DNA of 64,000 nt from Solenopsis invicta (GCF_016802725.1 NC_052672.1:15324710-15388709); one strand, 5' to 3'. Numbered from the stretch's first letter, positions 25,952 to 39,913 are shown. Translations and numbers: made by a program. Notes: generated from the letters alone by a model not told the origin.

Positions 25952-27053
25952 TCGTTCTATATACAGGGTATACCGTGGCAGCCGTGACCCGTCGCTGCGA
26001 CCCGTGGCAGCGACTAATCTTTCGTCGCGCGGGCGCTATTACGAGAAGGTAACTCACGGATTTCTCGGTTTCGCTAATAACGGTGCTTGCGCACGATGAC
26101 ATTTCCTCGTGATTTAATACGAGGATTAATTAATTGATTTCTTCCTCGAAGCACGGATCTCTCGCATTTACGAAGACTGATGAGAAAATAACGCGCTACT
26201 CTCGTAGAAAGGAGAAACATTTTTGATATCTTTTCCTCGTAATTAGCTATCTTTCGGAACTCTGCGTTTAGGAGAGCTCTGATTCATTTCGTACGAGATA
26301 TAAATAACATAAACACGCATTGTACAATTTCTACGTCTGGTATAAACTTTCAGAGGAAGATGATTCCACTATAATTATAGCGCAAGTTTCACGTGCGTTT
26401 TGTTTCCGCGTGATTATGATTTTCTGTCCTACTTGACAATGATTAATGTACGTGTCAGAATGTAAACTTCGATGCGGTTGATGCACTCCGGACGATGTCC
26501 TCGAGCAGTTCGATTGCCACGAGTGAGCACGATGTTATGTCGGGTTATGAAAGTGCTTGGTGTGCTAGTTCGTTTTGTACGAAACGAGACTTGGAAATTG
26601 AGATGAAATTTCAAACCGTGAAAATTAAATAATAATAAAACCTCTCTATTGAGTGCAATGACATGACGTGCATAGAAATGTACAAAAAGGAACGCTACAT
26701 GTCAATAGGCGAGGCGACAGCAATAGCGCTTCTCGTAATAAAGTTTAATCTTTATAAGTAATGAGCTATTGTTTGATATTTTATCTACGATAAGCGTTAA
26801 CGTATCATTGTAATTCGAATCACAGTTTCTCAAGGTACATTAAATGAAATTGTTGTTGCACAATTACAGTTATGACACTTTGGATTGCGCGTGAAAAACC
26901 TGCGAATCGTTCGACGTTAAATTCTAATCCGAGAAACGATCGTATCGAGTCCCATATCTGCTTTTGTGACGTGCAAGTAGTAGACCAATCTTTTAATTGG
27001 CGGACGTTGAAAAAGTTTTGCGCGAGAGGCGTTCACGTATCGTACGCTCGTAC

Positions 27054-27056
<3 letters not shown>

Positions 27057-27106
<50 letters not shown>
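27057..27106. repeat. (GA)n microsatellite
   Basis: About 50 bp of uninterrupted GA dinucleotides, the purest GA tract in the window. Confidence 0.95.
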
Positions 27107-27109
<3 letters not shown>

Positions 27110-27360
27110 TTGCTACGATGGAGAACGTGACGGACAGACACGTGGTGCTTTTTAAACGGGCGTAAACGGTCTTCTTATAGATATGCAGGCGGATAGCGTA
27201 ACGCGTGTCACGCGTCTAATCACGACGTGTACATGCGCAGAAACGATTTGCAACTTTATTAAGCCAAGTGAGGCACCGCTCCGTCCCGCTAAACCGCCGC
27301 TGCTTTCCACGTGCGCGGATTGATTAATGCCCGTTTCCATGCTGCGTACCTCTCCTGGCC

Positions 27361-27412
27361 TCTTCTCTCTCTCTCTCTCTTTCCCTCTCTCATTTCCTCC
27401 GTCTCTCTCTCG
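27361..27412. repeat. (CT)n pyrimidine tract
   Basis: CT dinucleotides with CCC and TTCC interruptions. It lies some 250 bp from the GA tract at 27057 in opposite sense, so the two could pair in single-stranded form. Confidence 0.85.
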
Positions 27413-30400
27413 CGCGACTCAGCCTCCCTTTCGCGAATCTCTCTCTAACGGCTCGCAACGGTGGTCCGTTGCATTATCGTGGCTCCGAACAGAGCGTAGC
27501 ATTGATGGATATTGCGGTTGCTTCTGGTGTATTGTGTAACGGCGTGCGGCCGCTTCGCTTCCGATAGGTTTCCCCCGTATTCGTGCGGCTATTTAATTAA
27601 TGACGGCCGACCCCTCGCGCATTTTTCGATAATTATCGGGACGTCGCGTCGCGGCGCGGCGCGTACCGCGCGCTCGCGAGAGTACTTGGCTGTATGGGCG
27701 GTCGACAGACACGCTCGAGAAAATATTATCGAGAGTTGCCCCGCGCCAGGCGGTTCTTAATATTTCGTAACTCGTATGTACTACTTTCTTAATCTTTGAC
27801 GAATTTTTGAATACGTAAAGTACGCAGTGATTTTGCGTTGCGAATTAGTTTAATGTGTTCGAGCGCAGTAATAATATAGGAGCCGCACGTGGACACGCGC
27901 GCAATCTGATTTGACACACCCTAAACAAAAGAAACTTTAGTATCGATGAAAAATTTATACGCATCTTCTATAATAGGTTTTACGAAAAAACTGTTGGAAA
28001 GATCTTTTTCTAATGCGGATGTGTGAATGAATCCTTCGTAATAGGGGAGGAGTACGCAAAACGCGGTGGGAAGCTCGGAAGCTGACTAAACAAGTAAACG
28101 TGCTGTAAGCGTGTGCATGAGACGAATTTGACATGCGTCTGGTTTAATTTGAAATTCGACACGCGTAATGTAATGGGGAACTGAGAGACCTGATCAATAT
28201 TCTAGGGAGAATAGTCACGGACCCTTTCGCAGACTAAATGTGCTTAACTACGTCAAAATTTAATCAACTGTCGCATTAATCATTCATTTTAGCATTATTC
28301 CCAGGAATCTGCTTGACAACATAAGTCTATATAAAATTGAGATATAATGCTTATAATCTTAATTTTTTTTTTTTTTTTATTATTATATGCATCTTTTATA
28401 TTTACAAGTGTTGCTTTTATTTTGAATTTTATACCGAATGTTATGTGATGAATCGCGTATGCGAATTTAATCATATAAATTTAAAAAATATCTGAAAAAT
28501 TTTTATTTTTTCATTTGTACTACATGCGATAAAAATTGCCAGAAAGTTTGATTAATTTTTTTCTTTTATTTACATTATTCCAAGATCTCTTTACCACTTC
28601 TTCTCTACAAGACTCTACAAGACTCTCCACTGGTGCATATTATTTCGTTCTCCCCTTTTCACATCTCCGATCATCACCTTAAAATATTCTTGCCTAAAGT
28701 TCTGTATAGCTTTGCGGCTGTGAAACAAGATTCGTCGATCAAAATGCAAATTGCCGTCCGCGATGAGCTCACGCAGTGGCGCTATTATACAAGGCGGGCT
28801 ACTAAACAAAGAGACTAATCAAGACCCGCCTCGGTGTAAAAGCGTGATTTTAATTTCACGGACGAAACGTTTTGCCTTCATCGCGTTAACTCAAGTACGT
28901 ACAAAAAATGGGGAACGAATATCTGTCTTTTCTGACATAGTGCTCGACATTGTGCGAAAAGATGTACCTTAGTTGTTAAAGTCTTTAATTTTTGGTCTCT
29001 TTTTTTTATATTTTTTCCACATTACATTACATTATAAACAAAAGACAAAAATTTATTTTTTATATATTTTTTTAATTTATGAATATTTAGTCGATTATAG
29101 AAGCATTGATAAAAATATTTTTTTAACTAAATATATTTTTTAAATAGTTATTTGTTATACAAAAATATTAGAATATTGTTAATGTTTTCGTGGCTTCGGT
29201 AAATTATGTGTCTATTAATGCTTTGACATAGTTTTTTAAAAATATACATTTATTTTTAGATGTACATTTTCTCAACGGTTTAAAAAATGGATTGAGTAAA
29301 TCTCTCTTTCCAGCATTACAAGTAAGATAATTTATTGAAAATTATGATTATTACTTTCATAACATGGTTTCCTAACATATGATTTCTGAATAATTCATAG
29401 AGATTTATGAGAACAAATATTTTATAAAATCTTAGTTTTATTATATACAATAGTAGTCTCGCCATTCTGTGTGGGTTCTCTTCTCTGAGAAAAGATACTA
29501 AACTCTTCCCTCGTCGTAGACCACTTCGCATTAGCACTTGAGCACGTGAATACACGATAGTAAATCACGGTTTGTCTATTCACGCGAGTAAATACATTAA
29601 TAAACAACATGTGCCCATAAGGTAGACGATTAAAATCACCGCCACGTGAATCGCGGTTAATTTATATGCGGACTCAAACTCAGGTCCATTTTCATCCCTA
29701 TGAATCCCCTGCGGGAGATGTGCGCCTCCCCTAACGAGTCCTTTATGCACAACGCCGACTTACCCTTTTCCCATAAATTTCGGGTGGTCAAATATTGGTA
29801 CTGACTCGTGTTGGCCTGTTATTATGATCACACGGCACACCCCGTGGGATGGCACTACGTGACAGAACAAGAATTATCGATAGTATCTTCCCGAGATAAT
29901 TATAATTCAGACAGTGATCTTTTTCAATTCTTGATGTAGTAACGTGAAATAATATAATAATATTTGTTATTGCTAAATTATTATTTATTTTTTGTTCTTT
30001 AAACATTTTTAATTTGAGAAATAATTTTTGCATAGTTTATTTCATGATAAATTTCTTGGTAAATGATAAATCAATTTAATAGATTAATATTTAAAATATA
30101 TTTTTTATATTAAAAATTATATATAAATTATTGTACAGAACATCTCAGAAAATCACACTCGTTAATCCATCATTTATTTATAGATTGTTCAATTAATTTT
30201 AAGCAAATGTTTTTTTTTTAATTTTTTTTGTAATTTTTTAATTTTTAATAGTAGTTTTGATGAGCTTTAGAATAAAATTTTATTGAAATAAATTCCACTT
30301 GGATTTAAATGAAAAACATTATTGAGAGCATAGTATACACGGTTGTTGTTCGCGTACACTGTAGTCGCACTTTTTGTACGCACATACTCGCACATACTCG

Positions 30401-31866
30401 CCACATCCGGTTTCGCTCTCGATCACCCAGATCCTACGTGAAACCCTTGGCGGCGGTGTGCGTTTCTCCGAAAAGACAGTCTCGCGCGCTCTCAACACTC
30501 CGCCGATCGCGTTGTGGTCTACCATCCGCACGCACCATGAGGGCGGAAATACGTGGGCGATCGGGCGCACGTATAATGGTTACACCGCGTCGTTCTCTCC
30601 CCATTTCTCGTATGCCCTCGCTAAACCTCAATGTTTATGCACTCCGCGGCGGTGATGCGGCTCGATATAATGCACCCACATCGGGCGTAAGACGACACAG
30701 CCACTTGTCTATATTGGTATTCGAATCTTGGTGGGAAAGCGATGCCGGTGGAGATTGCGCCAATGGCACAATATCGACGTTTCGCGAAAGAGATTGCGTC
30801 GCTTTTATCGGAGGTATGCGTAGAACTGGTTGCTTAAATTGGAATTTCGTTGAAAACAGAGACATGTATCTATTTATGGAGATCTAGGTTGTGACAGTAT
30901 TATGTTGAGTTTATCGAATTCACGGAAATTTGAGGAACTCGGGAAGTTAACGAGAATTTTTACAGCAATAAAAATTTTAATAATTAATTAGGTAGGCGTA
31001 CTGTAAATATATAATAATAGATAAGGTTGAAGATTATTATCTTTAGAAAGAAATCCATATAATATGGAAGAAAAAAGATTTTATTGTTTGTTAAAATAAT
31101 TCAAAAATTGATGTAATAATAGAATAAATTTTAAAATAAAATTTTTCGGGAGAAAAGATGAGAGAAAAAAATTTCGTAAACTATTGTTACGATATAAATG
31201 TATCGCAATAATGTCTCTCGAACATTTAATGATTTATTTCAAGTCTCATGTTTGCATCGGCAAGTTAAGGCTATCAATGTGTAAACGCTATACGCAGCTG
31301 ATACGATTTTGCACAGATGTGTCGCTTCAGAAGTAATATCCTAACCGGTATTGGTTTAAGCGATGCGCTCGGGAGGAGTATTGACGTTTCTCTCCCGTGG
31401 GTGTTGCAGCACCCCTGGTCAGAGATTCTGCCAGCCTTTGTCACAGAGTCTAAATCGCATTCCCCTTGTTTACCCTCACGTTGAGGGGGGATAACTGCCA
31501 GTAACAGATTTTGCGTGTGGTCGCTGTGATTCCGTGGCGATGTGAATGGATCCGCGAAACTGCTCGATCCCTTCCGTCTCAATTGCTTCCGGTGTCTATG
31601 GACACACTCGTGTTGAAAACGTGTGATTAATGTCGCGATGCATAGCCCATAAATTGATTCGTGGCGGTTTTTGCAGTGAATTTACGAAAAGATTTTCGAT
31701 TAAAAAAATTTTTTTAATTAATATTTTTTACATTATTAATTGTGTACAATACGTGTTGCTTTTAGTTGTGTCTTGTACGTGCCATAAAATTTAATTGTCA
31801 ATCGCGTAGAGTTGCAATCTTGAAATTAATTTGTATTAATCGACGAATCGTTTTACTATGTTACAG

Positions 31867-32064
31867 AATCGCGGAGACTTTGCTTCCCTGGTCCGGAATT
31901 TGCTCGGACCGATTTACGGCGACAGTGTTATGAATCTGCTGATAAGACAAGCACGGGATATCCTAGTTTGCGCTTATCATGGCAACTTGGAGAACTTTGT
32001 CCGGACTTATCTCTCACCTGCTGCAACTCTGTTAGCGGAAGTCAAGAATGTCGCCTCCGAAACG
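31867..32064 (+). CDS. second coding exon of the unrecognised split gene
   Basis: This exon of 66 codons follows the acceptor ACTATGTTACAG (ending 31866) and ends at the consensus donor GTGAGT (32065-32070). It enters and leaves in phase 0, so it joins exactly to the exon ending at 9269. The peptide is compact and helix-prone, unlike the charged first exon. FASLVRNLLGPIYG at residues 5-18, SVMNLLIRQARDILVCAYHG at 20-39 and LENFVRTYLSPAATLLAEVK at 41-60 each place hydrophobic residues on one face. There is no transmembrane-length hydrophobic run. Membrane-surface or helical-bundle packing is a possible reading, not a call. I do not recognise a named domain. The donor implies at least one more exon beyond 32064. 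Assignment to the same gene as 8391-9269 is inference from strand and phase. Confidence 0.75.
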
Positions 32065-33253
32065 GTGAGTCTTTTTCTTTACAACGTGATGATTGTGCCA
32101 TTAGTGCATTATCCTGAAACGTTCACGGTACGATGAAAAAAAAAAAACTGCAATTAAAGAAAGCTGCTTACACAGATAGGTAATTCCGCGAAGCAATTAA
32201 AGTAATCATGCGCATGCTCTCCATGTACGGTTAGATATCTGGATCCTGTTTCGCGGGCATGATTACAAAATTCTAGTTACTCTGCCTTTTAAAATACCAC
32301 GGGTATCGCGGTATCGTAAAATTACATTGAGAGAGACCTATCACTCGCATAATTTTGCCCAAAGTGCACTTTATCTAATTGAACTATTTTAACATAATTT
32401 AGTTATAAAAACAAAGAGAATGGTGGGATATTGTATTATCTTAAGTAATGTCTGTATAAAGTAACAATTTATATCAATTTTCTTAAACATATTTGCTAAG
32501 TAATCGTTAAAAATGTAATTTAATATTTCTGGAACTTTTCGATCAAATTGTTTAATGGATTGCAGCGTGACCGAAATTTAGATTTTGTTTGCAAGATTAT
32601 TCTCCTAATTGCCTTAACCCTTTTCAAGGGGTCTTAATTAACGCACTCATGTGGCTCACGGATTTAAGATATCGGTTGGGTGCGTCCGCGAATGCTCTCT
32701 CGAGACATCCCGTACCCTCGCAATCCGCAATTAAACACGTGTAGGTCACGTGCTCCGACCCAGTGTCGGTTTCTTTCGCTCTCTCGAGGGTAAAGGGTTG
32801 CTGGTATCCCGCGAGAATAGATATTAAAGGGTTGTTTCTTCGTTATGTCGCTTTGAGGGCTGGCCCACCGACAGTCGCCGCAGCCGCCGTTTACGACAGT
32901 TTAATTGAACTCATCGTCATTAGCACGGGATTGCTTCTCAAAGTGCGCGGTTCGCCTATTGCGATAAGATATTGTCACACGGACGACGCTATGGCGATTT
33001 GCATAACAATGCGTCTTTTGCATAACAACGGCTAAATTGATATCGTGATATACAAGCATGCAAATTTCCGACTGCGACGTGTGCGTCCTTGTAAAGTTTC
33101 TATAATATAAAAATGTGAAATATTCTATAGTTTTGATGAAGAGTAAAAGTACATTGAGAAAAGATACTCTTAAAAATTTATGTGTGGGACGTAAATTTAT
33201 TATATTTTACTGAAAAAAATTTATATAAATACAGCGAAGTAAAATTTTATTCC

Positions 33254-33664
33254 TACACTGAGAGAACTTTTTTTTTTTAATGAAAAAAATGCATTTTCTT
33301 AAAACTATATATTTTGATGCAAATATTTCTTTGCTCTAAGTAAAAATTATTTTTAAGTAGATAGACATTACCTTAAGTATATAATTTTGTATTGTTACAT
33401 TTTTTACATTTAAGTAATGTAATTTTACAAATAATTTAATAATATTATTAAACTTAATTAAATTGTTTTCTTAGATTAAAAATTTGATTATTTTGATTAC
33501 AAAAATTGTCTAACAGTAAATATTTTCTGGAACTGCAAAAGAAATTACTCGATTAAAAACTATTTCTTTATTTTATTTACATAAATGTTTTAATTAAAAA
33601 CATTTTTAATTTGCAAGTAAATAAGCTATTAAAACTCACCGAGTAAATAATTTTTTTTGTGTCA
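33254..33664 (+). mobile_element. A/T-rich dispersed element, copy B (non-autonomous)
   Basis: The element begins ACACTGAGAGAAC followed by a T-run and may end at TTTTTTTTGTGT. ACAC and GTGT followed by A/T homopolymer would make short terminal inverted repeats. The first approximately 310 bp align in reverse with 65-345, giving two copies in opposite orientation about 33 kb apart. There is no coding capacity. The right boundary is less certain than the left. Confidence 0.6.
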
Positions 33665-35049
33665 AGTGAAATTTTTTATTTTTAGATTTTTTTTTCTTTG
33701 TATCACAAATAAATCAATAAGAAAAATAAGATATATTTCATAGGAATAAAATATATGTTTAATTATACTTTAATAAGTATATGTATATATTTATTTAAAA
33801 TGTATATTTTGTCATCACAATTAAATTTTTTTAATAACTTATAAATACCGAAGAAAGCACAAGTAACATTCGCTTGATAATATTTTGACTTTCTTAGTGT
33901 ACATTATACTCTTTTTCTTCCTTTTTCTCGTCACGCTAAACAAATTTACATGAGATTTATCGGCAAAACGTGCTCTATTCTAACAGCGAGCGCGCAAAAG
34001 ATGAGAAAGTAAACGTAAGAGTGGATTAAAGAGAGAGATTTAAAATTTGCAAGCCGCTCGATCGGCCACTCTTCTATTACTCGCGCGGCCAAGGGACGAC
34101 GATAGCGTCGATGTCGCCAGACAATTCGATACTATGATAGAGCACGTGCTTTTACAGGTGGTGGCTGCTTAAGATAGCACGAAAAGATTCTTGCTCGGGA
34201 TGCGCACCTGCATTGTCGGTCTAGTATCTTTACTATGGAGCTCGGTGCCCACGCGTGTCTCACGAATATTTACATCTCGTATCTCGCCCGGTCGTCGTCT
34301 CTCTCTCCCTTTTTCCTTGTCACTTTTTTTCCTTATCTGTCCGCTTGCGCGCCGTTCTGTGCCGAGCGAAAATGTGCCACGAAGAGGCACTTCGCCCGAG
34401 TTGACTGTTACGTACGCGAACAGTCGGGCTCGTAAAATCTATTTGCTTGGACCAAACATCCTCCGCGCGCTCTCGTACCCCAGTCCCCGATCTTACTTAT
34501 CCTACTTATCAATGTCTCCGGTTACGAGCGGTGCAATCTCGGCGAGCGGCAGTGTTCTCCGTGTCGCGCGTCTTCCTTCCTCGGTATGCCTACGATTATA
34601 AGTGAGGACGACATCGTCTCGCGTAAAACGAGAGGGCTGTATCGAAACTGAACCAGATATCTCCGAGCGTAGCGCTGTACTTGAAATATTTCTATCTGTT
34701 GCAACAATATTTTTTGGCGATTGTCCATTCGCACGAAAGTATCGCGTTGGATTAATATGACGAAAAATCATGTATCGAACTTTTTATTGAAAATGGATTA
34801 TATCCTCATACTCTACACGTCATAAATAATATTTTCGAACTATAGAAGAAATAATGATTTGTTTTCACAAGTATAGCATTTTTTTTGTCCTTTGGAGGAC
34901 TCAGCAGGGTGTAACGTATGTAATACGTGACACTAATGATCTCAGCGATGTGCCCTCGCAAATATTCGCGAAGAACGGGACTGCGTGGCGACGTAGGAAT
35001 GTTGTCAAAGAATGGTAGGTGTATCCCATGGGACGACGATAGCACGAAG

Positions 35050-35125
35050 GCACCGTAACGGTGCTCCGTCCGAACCGATTGACAATGATTGAAGGCTGCG
35101 GGTCTTGAATCTCAACCGTTCGGAC
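35050..35125. repeat. cluster of short inverted repeats
   Basis: GCACCGTAACGGTGC (35050-35064) is a perfect palindrome with one central base. It is followed by an 8-bp inverted pair, GTCCGAAC (35068-35075) and GTTCGGAC (35118-35125). The arrangement resembles a decayed foldback element. Confidence 0.45.
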
Positions 35126-38100
35126 CAAGGTCTCAACCTTTGTGTAAACCACCAATATATATCTCCGCCGTGTTATCCGTTGATCTCCTTAATCTCGCGA
35201 ATGCATGAGCTCGGTGCCGCCAACAGAAACGGGAAACGCCGGCCCACGCGTTCGCGCGGCAACACGATTTCACGATCGTTTCGAGCGCGATGATGCTACC
35301 TCCCATGGTGCTTCCGCTTCTTTACGTTGATTTTTCGAACGTATTTCAAGCGTACCTATTGCGCCGCATACGTGTGAATTTCGCCTTGCTTTGTTGACGC
35401 TTTTAACTTTTTCAGTTTTGCAGAGCTTTTGTTGAATTAAGAATTTATAAGTCGTTAATGCGTAAATGTCACATTTTGATTTGACAAAAATTATGGCAAA
35501 TTTCAGAAAGTTTTCACATGTATTGCTCATTTACTAATTTTTTTGCATCGACTTTTTTTATTATAAAATTTCTAATATTTAGAGAAATATGATCGTTTGT
35601 CCCGAGATTGCTCCAAGATTTATGAAAAAGATAGATATTATTTATCATTTTTTTTCTTTTTTTATTCTTCTTTTTTCTGAATAATATTATCATTTAATGT
35701 TTTTCTTTTCATATTTGTATTTTTTATTAAAAATTACTACATGCTGTTTTAGTGATTAATGAAAAATGCATGTTTTTTAATAAAAATCGAATATGTGCAA
35801 GAATAATTATAGATATGCATTTCTTTCTTAGAATTGGGATGGTTTTATTTTATTTGAACGGTCTATTGCATGGTACGCGAAATTGCACAAAATTACATAG
35901 AAAAATGTCGATATAATTTTCCGAAGGAAAAATAATAAATTTACGTGGTGAAAAAGCAGTGGCCGATCAATAATGCCATTTTGTTTTTTATCCAGCTATC
36001 GAGACGTTATCATTCGTTCGGGTAGATAGTCCCGATTAAATGCCGCATAATTATTTGGTAATTTACGTAATACTTATAAGAGCAATGAAACGTTCACTTA
36101 CGGAGTGGACGCTCTTTTGCATGAGCCAGGAAGGCGACAGATTACATAATCGTTTGTTGCCTCCGGCGTTGATCCGCGCAAAAAGTGAGACGAATTTCTA
36201 ATGACACCCTTGGTTACATCGTCGAATTGCCGAGCAGATCGGTCGAGCGGCGGCGGTGGTGCGTATACACACGTACGAAACAGTAACGGCTATTAAACAC
36301 GTAACTACGCGTCGCTTCGATAGCAGATCGCGATAAGATAGTCTTTGCCGGTTGTCATCGCTTCGCGAAGGTAGTGGCGAAGGCATTAATGACGACAACG
36401 CGGCCGTTGCATTCGGGAAGCGGAAGATACATTGGTCGACAACTTGTTTCCGTTCATTCGCACTCGACGTTTTGCGTTATTTAGTTTTATATGCGCTTCA
36501 TGTATGCATGAATCAAGAGCCCATCTTCAATTAAATTCTTTTAGCTGTATTATTAATTCAAGACCAAAATAATGACAAGTGATTACAAAGATAATAAAAA
36601 TGATTGCAGTTGTACGAAAAGAATGTAGTTTCACTATTGAACTTGCAACGATAAATGCAAATACGTTTAGTTGCGAAAAAATTGCTGTGACATAAAGACA
36701 TACATCTCTCAAGAATTTCAAAGAAGCGCATATAATAATTTATGATTGCATTTTGCGATGTATGACGTTGGTTGTTCCGCCTTGAAGATATCGACGTCGC
36801 CGTTGTATTCGGCTTTCCTCGGCAAGAAAGCGACGCGGAGAAATCTCAGGGATCGAAGCACTTGTACTTTAGGAAGATTGGAACGAAGATTGAGCGGTTT
36901 CTTGCGCTTCCCGGGGAGCGCGCGCGCTCGCGCGTAGGATAGAACCGCCCGAGGAACGGTTCCGTGATGTTCCATGTCCGGGCGGCTAATAAATTAGCCT
37001 CATAAAACTACGGGCGCCGCAAAAACCACGCGGCTACTTCGTAAGCTCATAGAGCCGCGTCGAGAAATCCACCTCGGACAAGCCGCACGCGAGTTATCCG
37101 CAGTCTCTCGGCGGTCCTCTTGAAGGTACGATTTAATTGGTAGTCGGCCTCGTCGTGCCTTTCACCTCCAGCGCATCCTTCAGCCGTGAATTGCGCTTCT
37201 TAAGCAGGTTATCGTATATCCGTTCAATTCGGCGCGGCTCCGTTTGTACGAAATTTATCTGTATCGATAGAAGCGATGAACGTGTGCGCTATCACTTTCA
37301 ATTTAATCAACTTGGACCCTCTTGCTCCCTAGGTGGAGTAATCATTGCGAGGAAGACGCGTTCGGTTCAGAGATAATAATACCCGATTAGAATGCACACG
37401 CAATCGTGAGACTGTAATTATCGAAGCGGGCGAGCGAAACACGGTATCGCCGCACAATCGTGGTCACCGAAATTCAATTAACCTCCCCCGAAAACTCGAT
37501 TTACGCGCAGGTCTCGCGAGATCCTGCGGATTACGCGCGGAAAATCCGTGCACGCGATGCATCATACCTCGCTGTCGCGCCACAATGCGAGGGATCAAAT
37601 TGGAAATCGGAGAAAGTAGCTACCGTAAATCGGCGAATCGATTGGCAGCCGTTAGATTCTTAGAAAGTGGGCGCGGAAACTGCGATTCCGGCTCTCGAGG
37701 AGCTTTTCCGTTTGTTCCTCCTACTAAGAAACCGCTTCTGCTCTTGTGCGAATGCACGTGTGTACTACGGCTTTGCGGATTCACATGCACGCACGTACGC
37801 ACGCACGTACGCACTGTGGCTTCCTGTTCTCTCGGTCGTTAAGCAGCCGCCGCCGTCACCGCTGTCATTGGATAGTATCCGTGTACTGGCGAATACATAA
37901 AAGCTCGTCCGATCGTAAGTTGTGGGCGTAAAAATGCCTACCGGCCCTTGCGGCTGTATTTACGCACATTACGCGTATGCGTGTCGGAAATACACCTCCT
38001 GTGGCTCGCGATGTCTGGTTGTCTCCTCTCGTAAAAACCCACGGTTCACTCTTTCAGATGTTACGAAGCGCAAGATTTTATTCGAAATATATATGAAAAA

Positions 38101-39885
38101 TGGCTAATTCATACGATTGGTATTAACCCGCTCGAATGTTACTGTTACGATATTACGATATCGCGTAATCGCCGACTTACACCATCGGTCTTTATATCTC
38201 AATTCTTTATCATTCAAGTTACAAATTTATTTTATTAAATTTTTATAGATATAATTCACATTCTCGCTCGCAATTTTAAAAGCCATTTGCGAACTGTATC
38301 GTAAATCAGTTGATATCGGAATTTGTAATTCAAATGTAAATGGTTTTATATCGCGGTATTATCACTTATCGAATATCAAAATATAATCGCGAATTAATTA
38401 TTCTTATCGACAGATCTCAATCGATTTTTATTTGATTATGTTTATCTTATCATAAAATATGTGCAATATGTAAATGCTAAAGAACGCAGATTTTAAAAAT
38501 TGAGATTTCTAATACAATGTTATAATATTATTTTGCAATAATTATCTAGTGGATTGGAATTTTGAATAAGTAATTTCAGTATCTATTTTACATAAATTAA
38601 CAGAATATAAATTAAAGCAGATTCAGTGCTGGTTTAATATTGATTAATATTATTTTGTAATCAAAAAGATATTGATTTTTGTTCGATATTCACTGATAAC
38701 ACATTTAAGGGGAAATTTTTAATGAAAGCTATAAAAAGAGTAATTGACACAGAACCAACATGATGTGTACGCATCGTTGATTGTGTTATGTTTATAAAAT
38801 CTTTTGATAACTTACGAGGCTATATGTGACTCTCCTATGTGATCTTCGCGTCTCGAAGCACATCGCTGTTCTGAGATTAGCGCGTGTGCCAAGTTTTCCA
38901 TTTCGAACTAAGGTAAACTGAAATGGAGCAAACGAATGCAATGTATTCTATATTTAATCCATCCAACGCCCCGGCATCGTACTCTTTCCGTTCTCCCTTT
39001 CCTTTTGCCCGTGCTCGTACTTCATAAGCTCGTAATCGTATCTCTTTACGTCGTTATCTCAGGCGGAACGTACCGCATAATCCGCCTATGCGGTCGTTGT
39101 ACCCCAAAAAAGACACGATCCCAGCGACGACGAGTCGGATCGCGACGGTAAATTCCGCGCGTCGCAGCGAAGAAGACGGAAAAAGATTATCTCCGTGTCT
39201 CCGCAATAACGATTATCATTATTATCCAGCCTTTGCGCGCGGTCATTTGATGCATCGCGGCATCTAATGTGTCGCGTAAATGCGTAAAAGTGCCCTACAC
39301 CGGTGTGTAACGATAATTTAGAATCGTTTAATCACGGCGCTGAAAACGCCAGCGGGAATTCGCCTTGTCTCCGTAACCATAACTCCTCGGTAAGCGGAGT
39401 AGCTTCGAACTGGTCAGATCAGTCGCAGAAGTAAACTTGTAGCTTTTAATTCCTTCTAATCCGCTGTAATTAATCCTCGACGGTGTGTTCGAGTGTTTTT
39501 TCTTTTATCTCACTTGAAGCGTACGTATACGTTTATACATGCCATACTGGATACACAGTGACAACTCGAGAAAAAGAAGATGAAATTCTAAAGATGAATC
39601 TTGAGCAACCTGGAGGAATCTATTTTATTTTAGTCCACAGTTGTCAAAAATTAATTTGTACTCATGAATCAAGTTTCGGCAGTTGAAATTGCATCTTTCG
39701 CAATTAGGAGAAAGTGCACGACTTCTAAGACTGCTTCGTATACATCTAAACGCACGCGGAGTTTTCTTATTGCTCGAACGGCTGGCACACGCGCGCGTAT
39801 CGACTTTCCAGCCGGACGTTTGCGCTCGGAAATTAATTGAACGATTGCCACCCTCGGCTACTCATTATACGCGCTTTAATTCGCA

Positions 39886-39913
39886 CGGCTCGGCTCGGCT
39901 CGGCGCGGCGCGG
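39886..39913. repeat. (GGCTC)n pentamer tract
   Basis: About four GGCTC units pass into GGCGC units, in a CpG-rich block. It is a simple tandem repeat. Confidence 0.75.

Larger units (their letters stand above)
9270..31866 (+). other. long intron between the two coding exons (inferred)
   Basis: GTAAGT at 9270-9275 and a pyrimidine-rich stretch ending ACAG at 31863-31866 are the best paired signals. Joining them keeps the frame (phase 0 to phase 0) and gives a 22.6 kb intron. Small coding or untranslated exons inside it cannot be excluded. The candidate frame at 17832-18122 is listed separately. Contents I can describe are microsatellites, a MITE-like element at 19146-19335, palindromes, two CRE-type octamers and alternating CpG-rich and A/T-rich segments. 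Long open frames such as 30309-30887 and 23030-23689 have no splice or codon support. Confidence 0.6.

Noticed and set aside
30309..30887. 192-codon plus-strand open frame
   Set aside because: Starts in A/T-rich DNA and runs through a CpG-rich block. It is opposed by several comparable frames on both strands, has no recognisable domain and no coding-like codon bias.
37345..37842. 165-codon plus-strand frame
   Set aside because: No splice signals at the right places. The C-terminal part is translated from a CGCA/CGTA repeat near 37790-37815.
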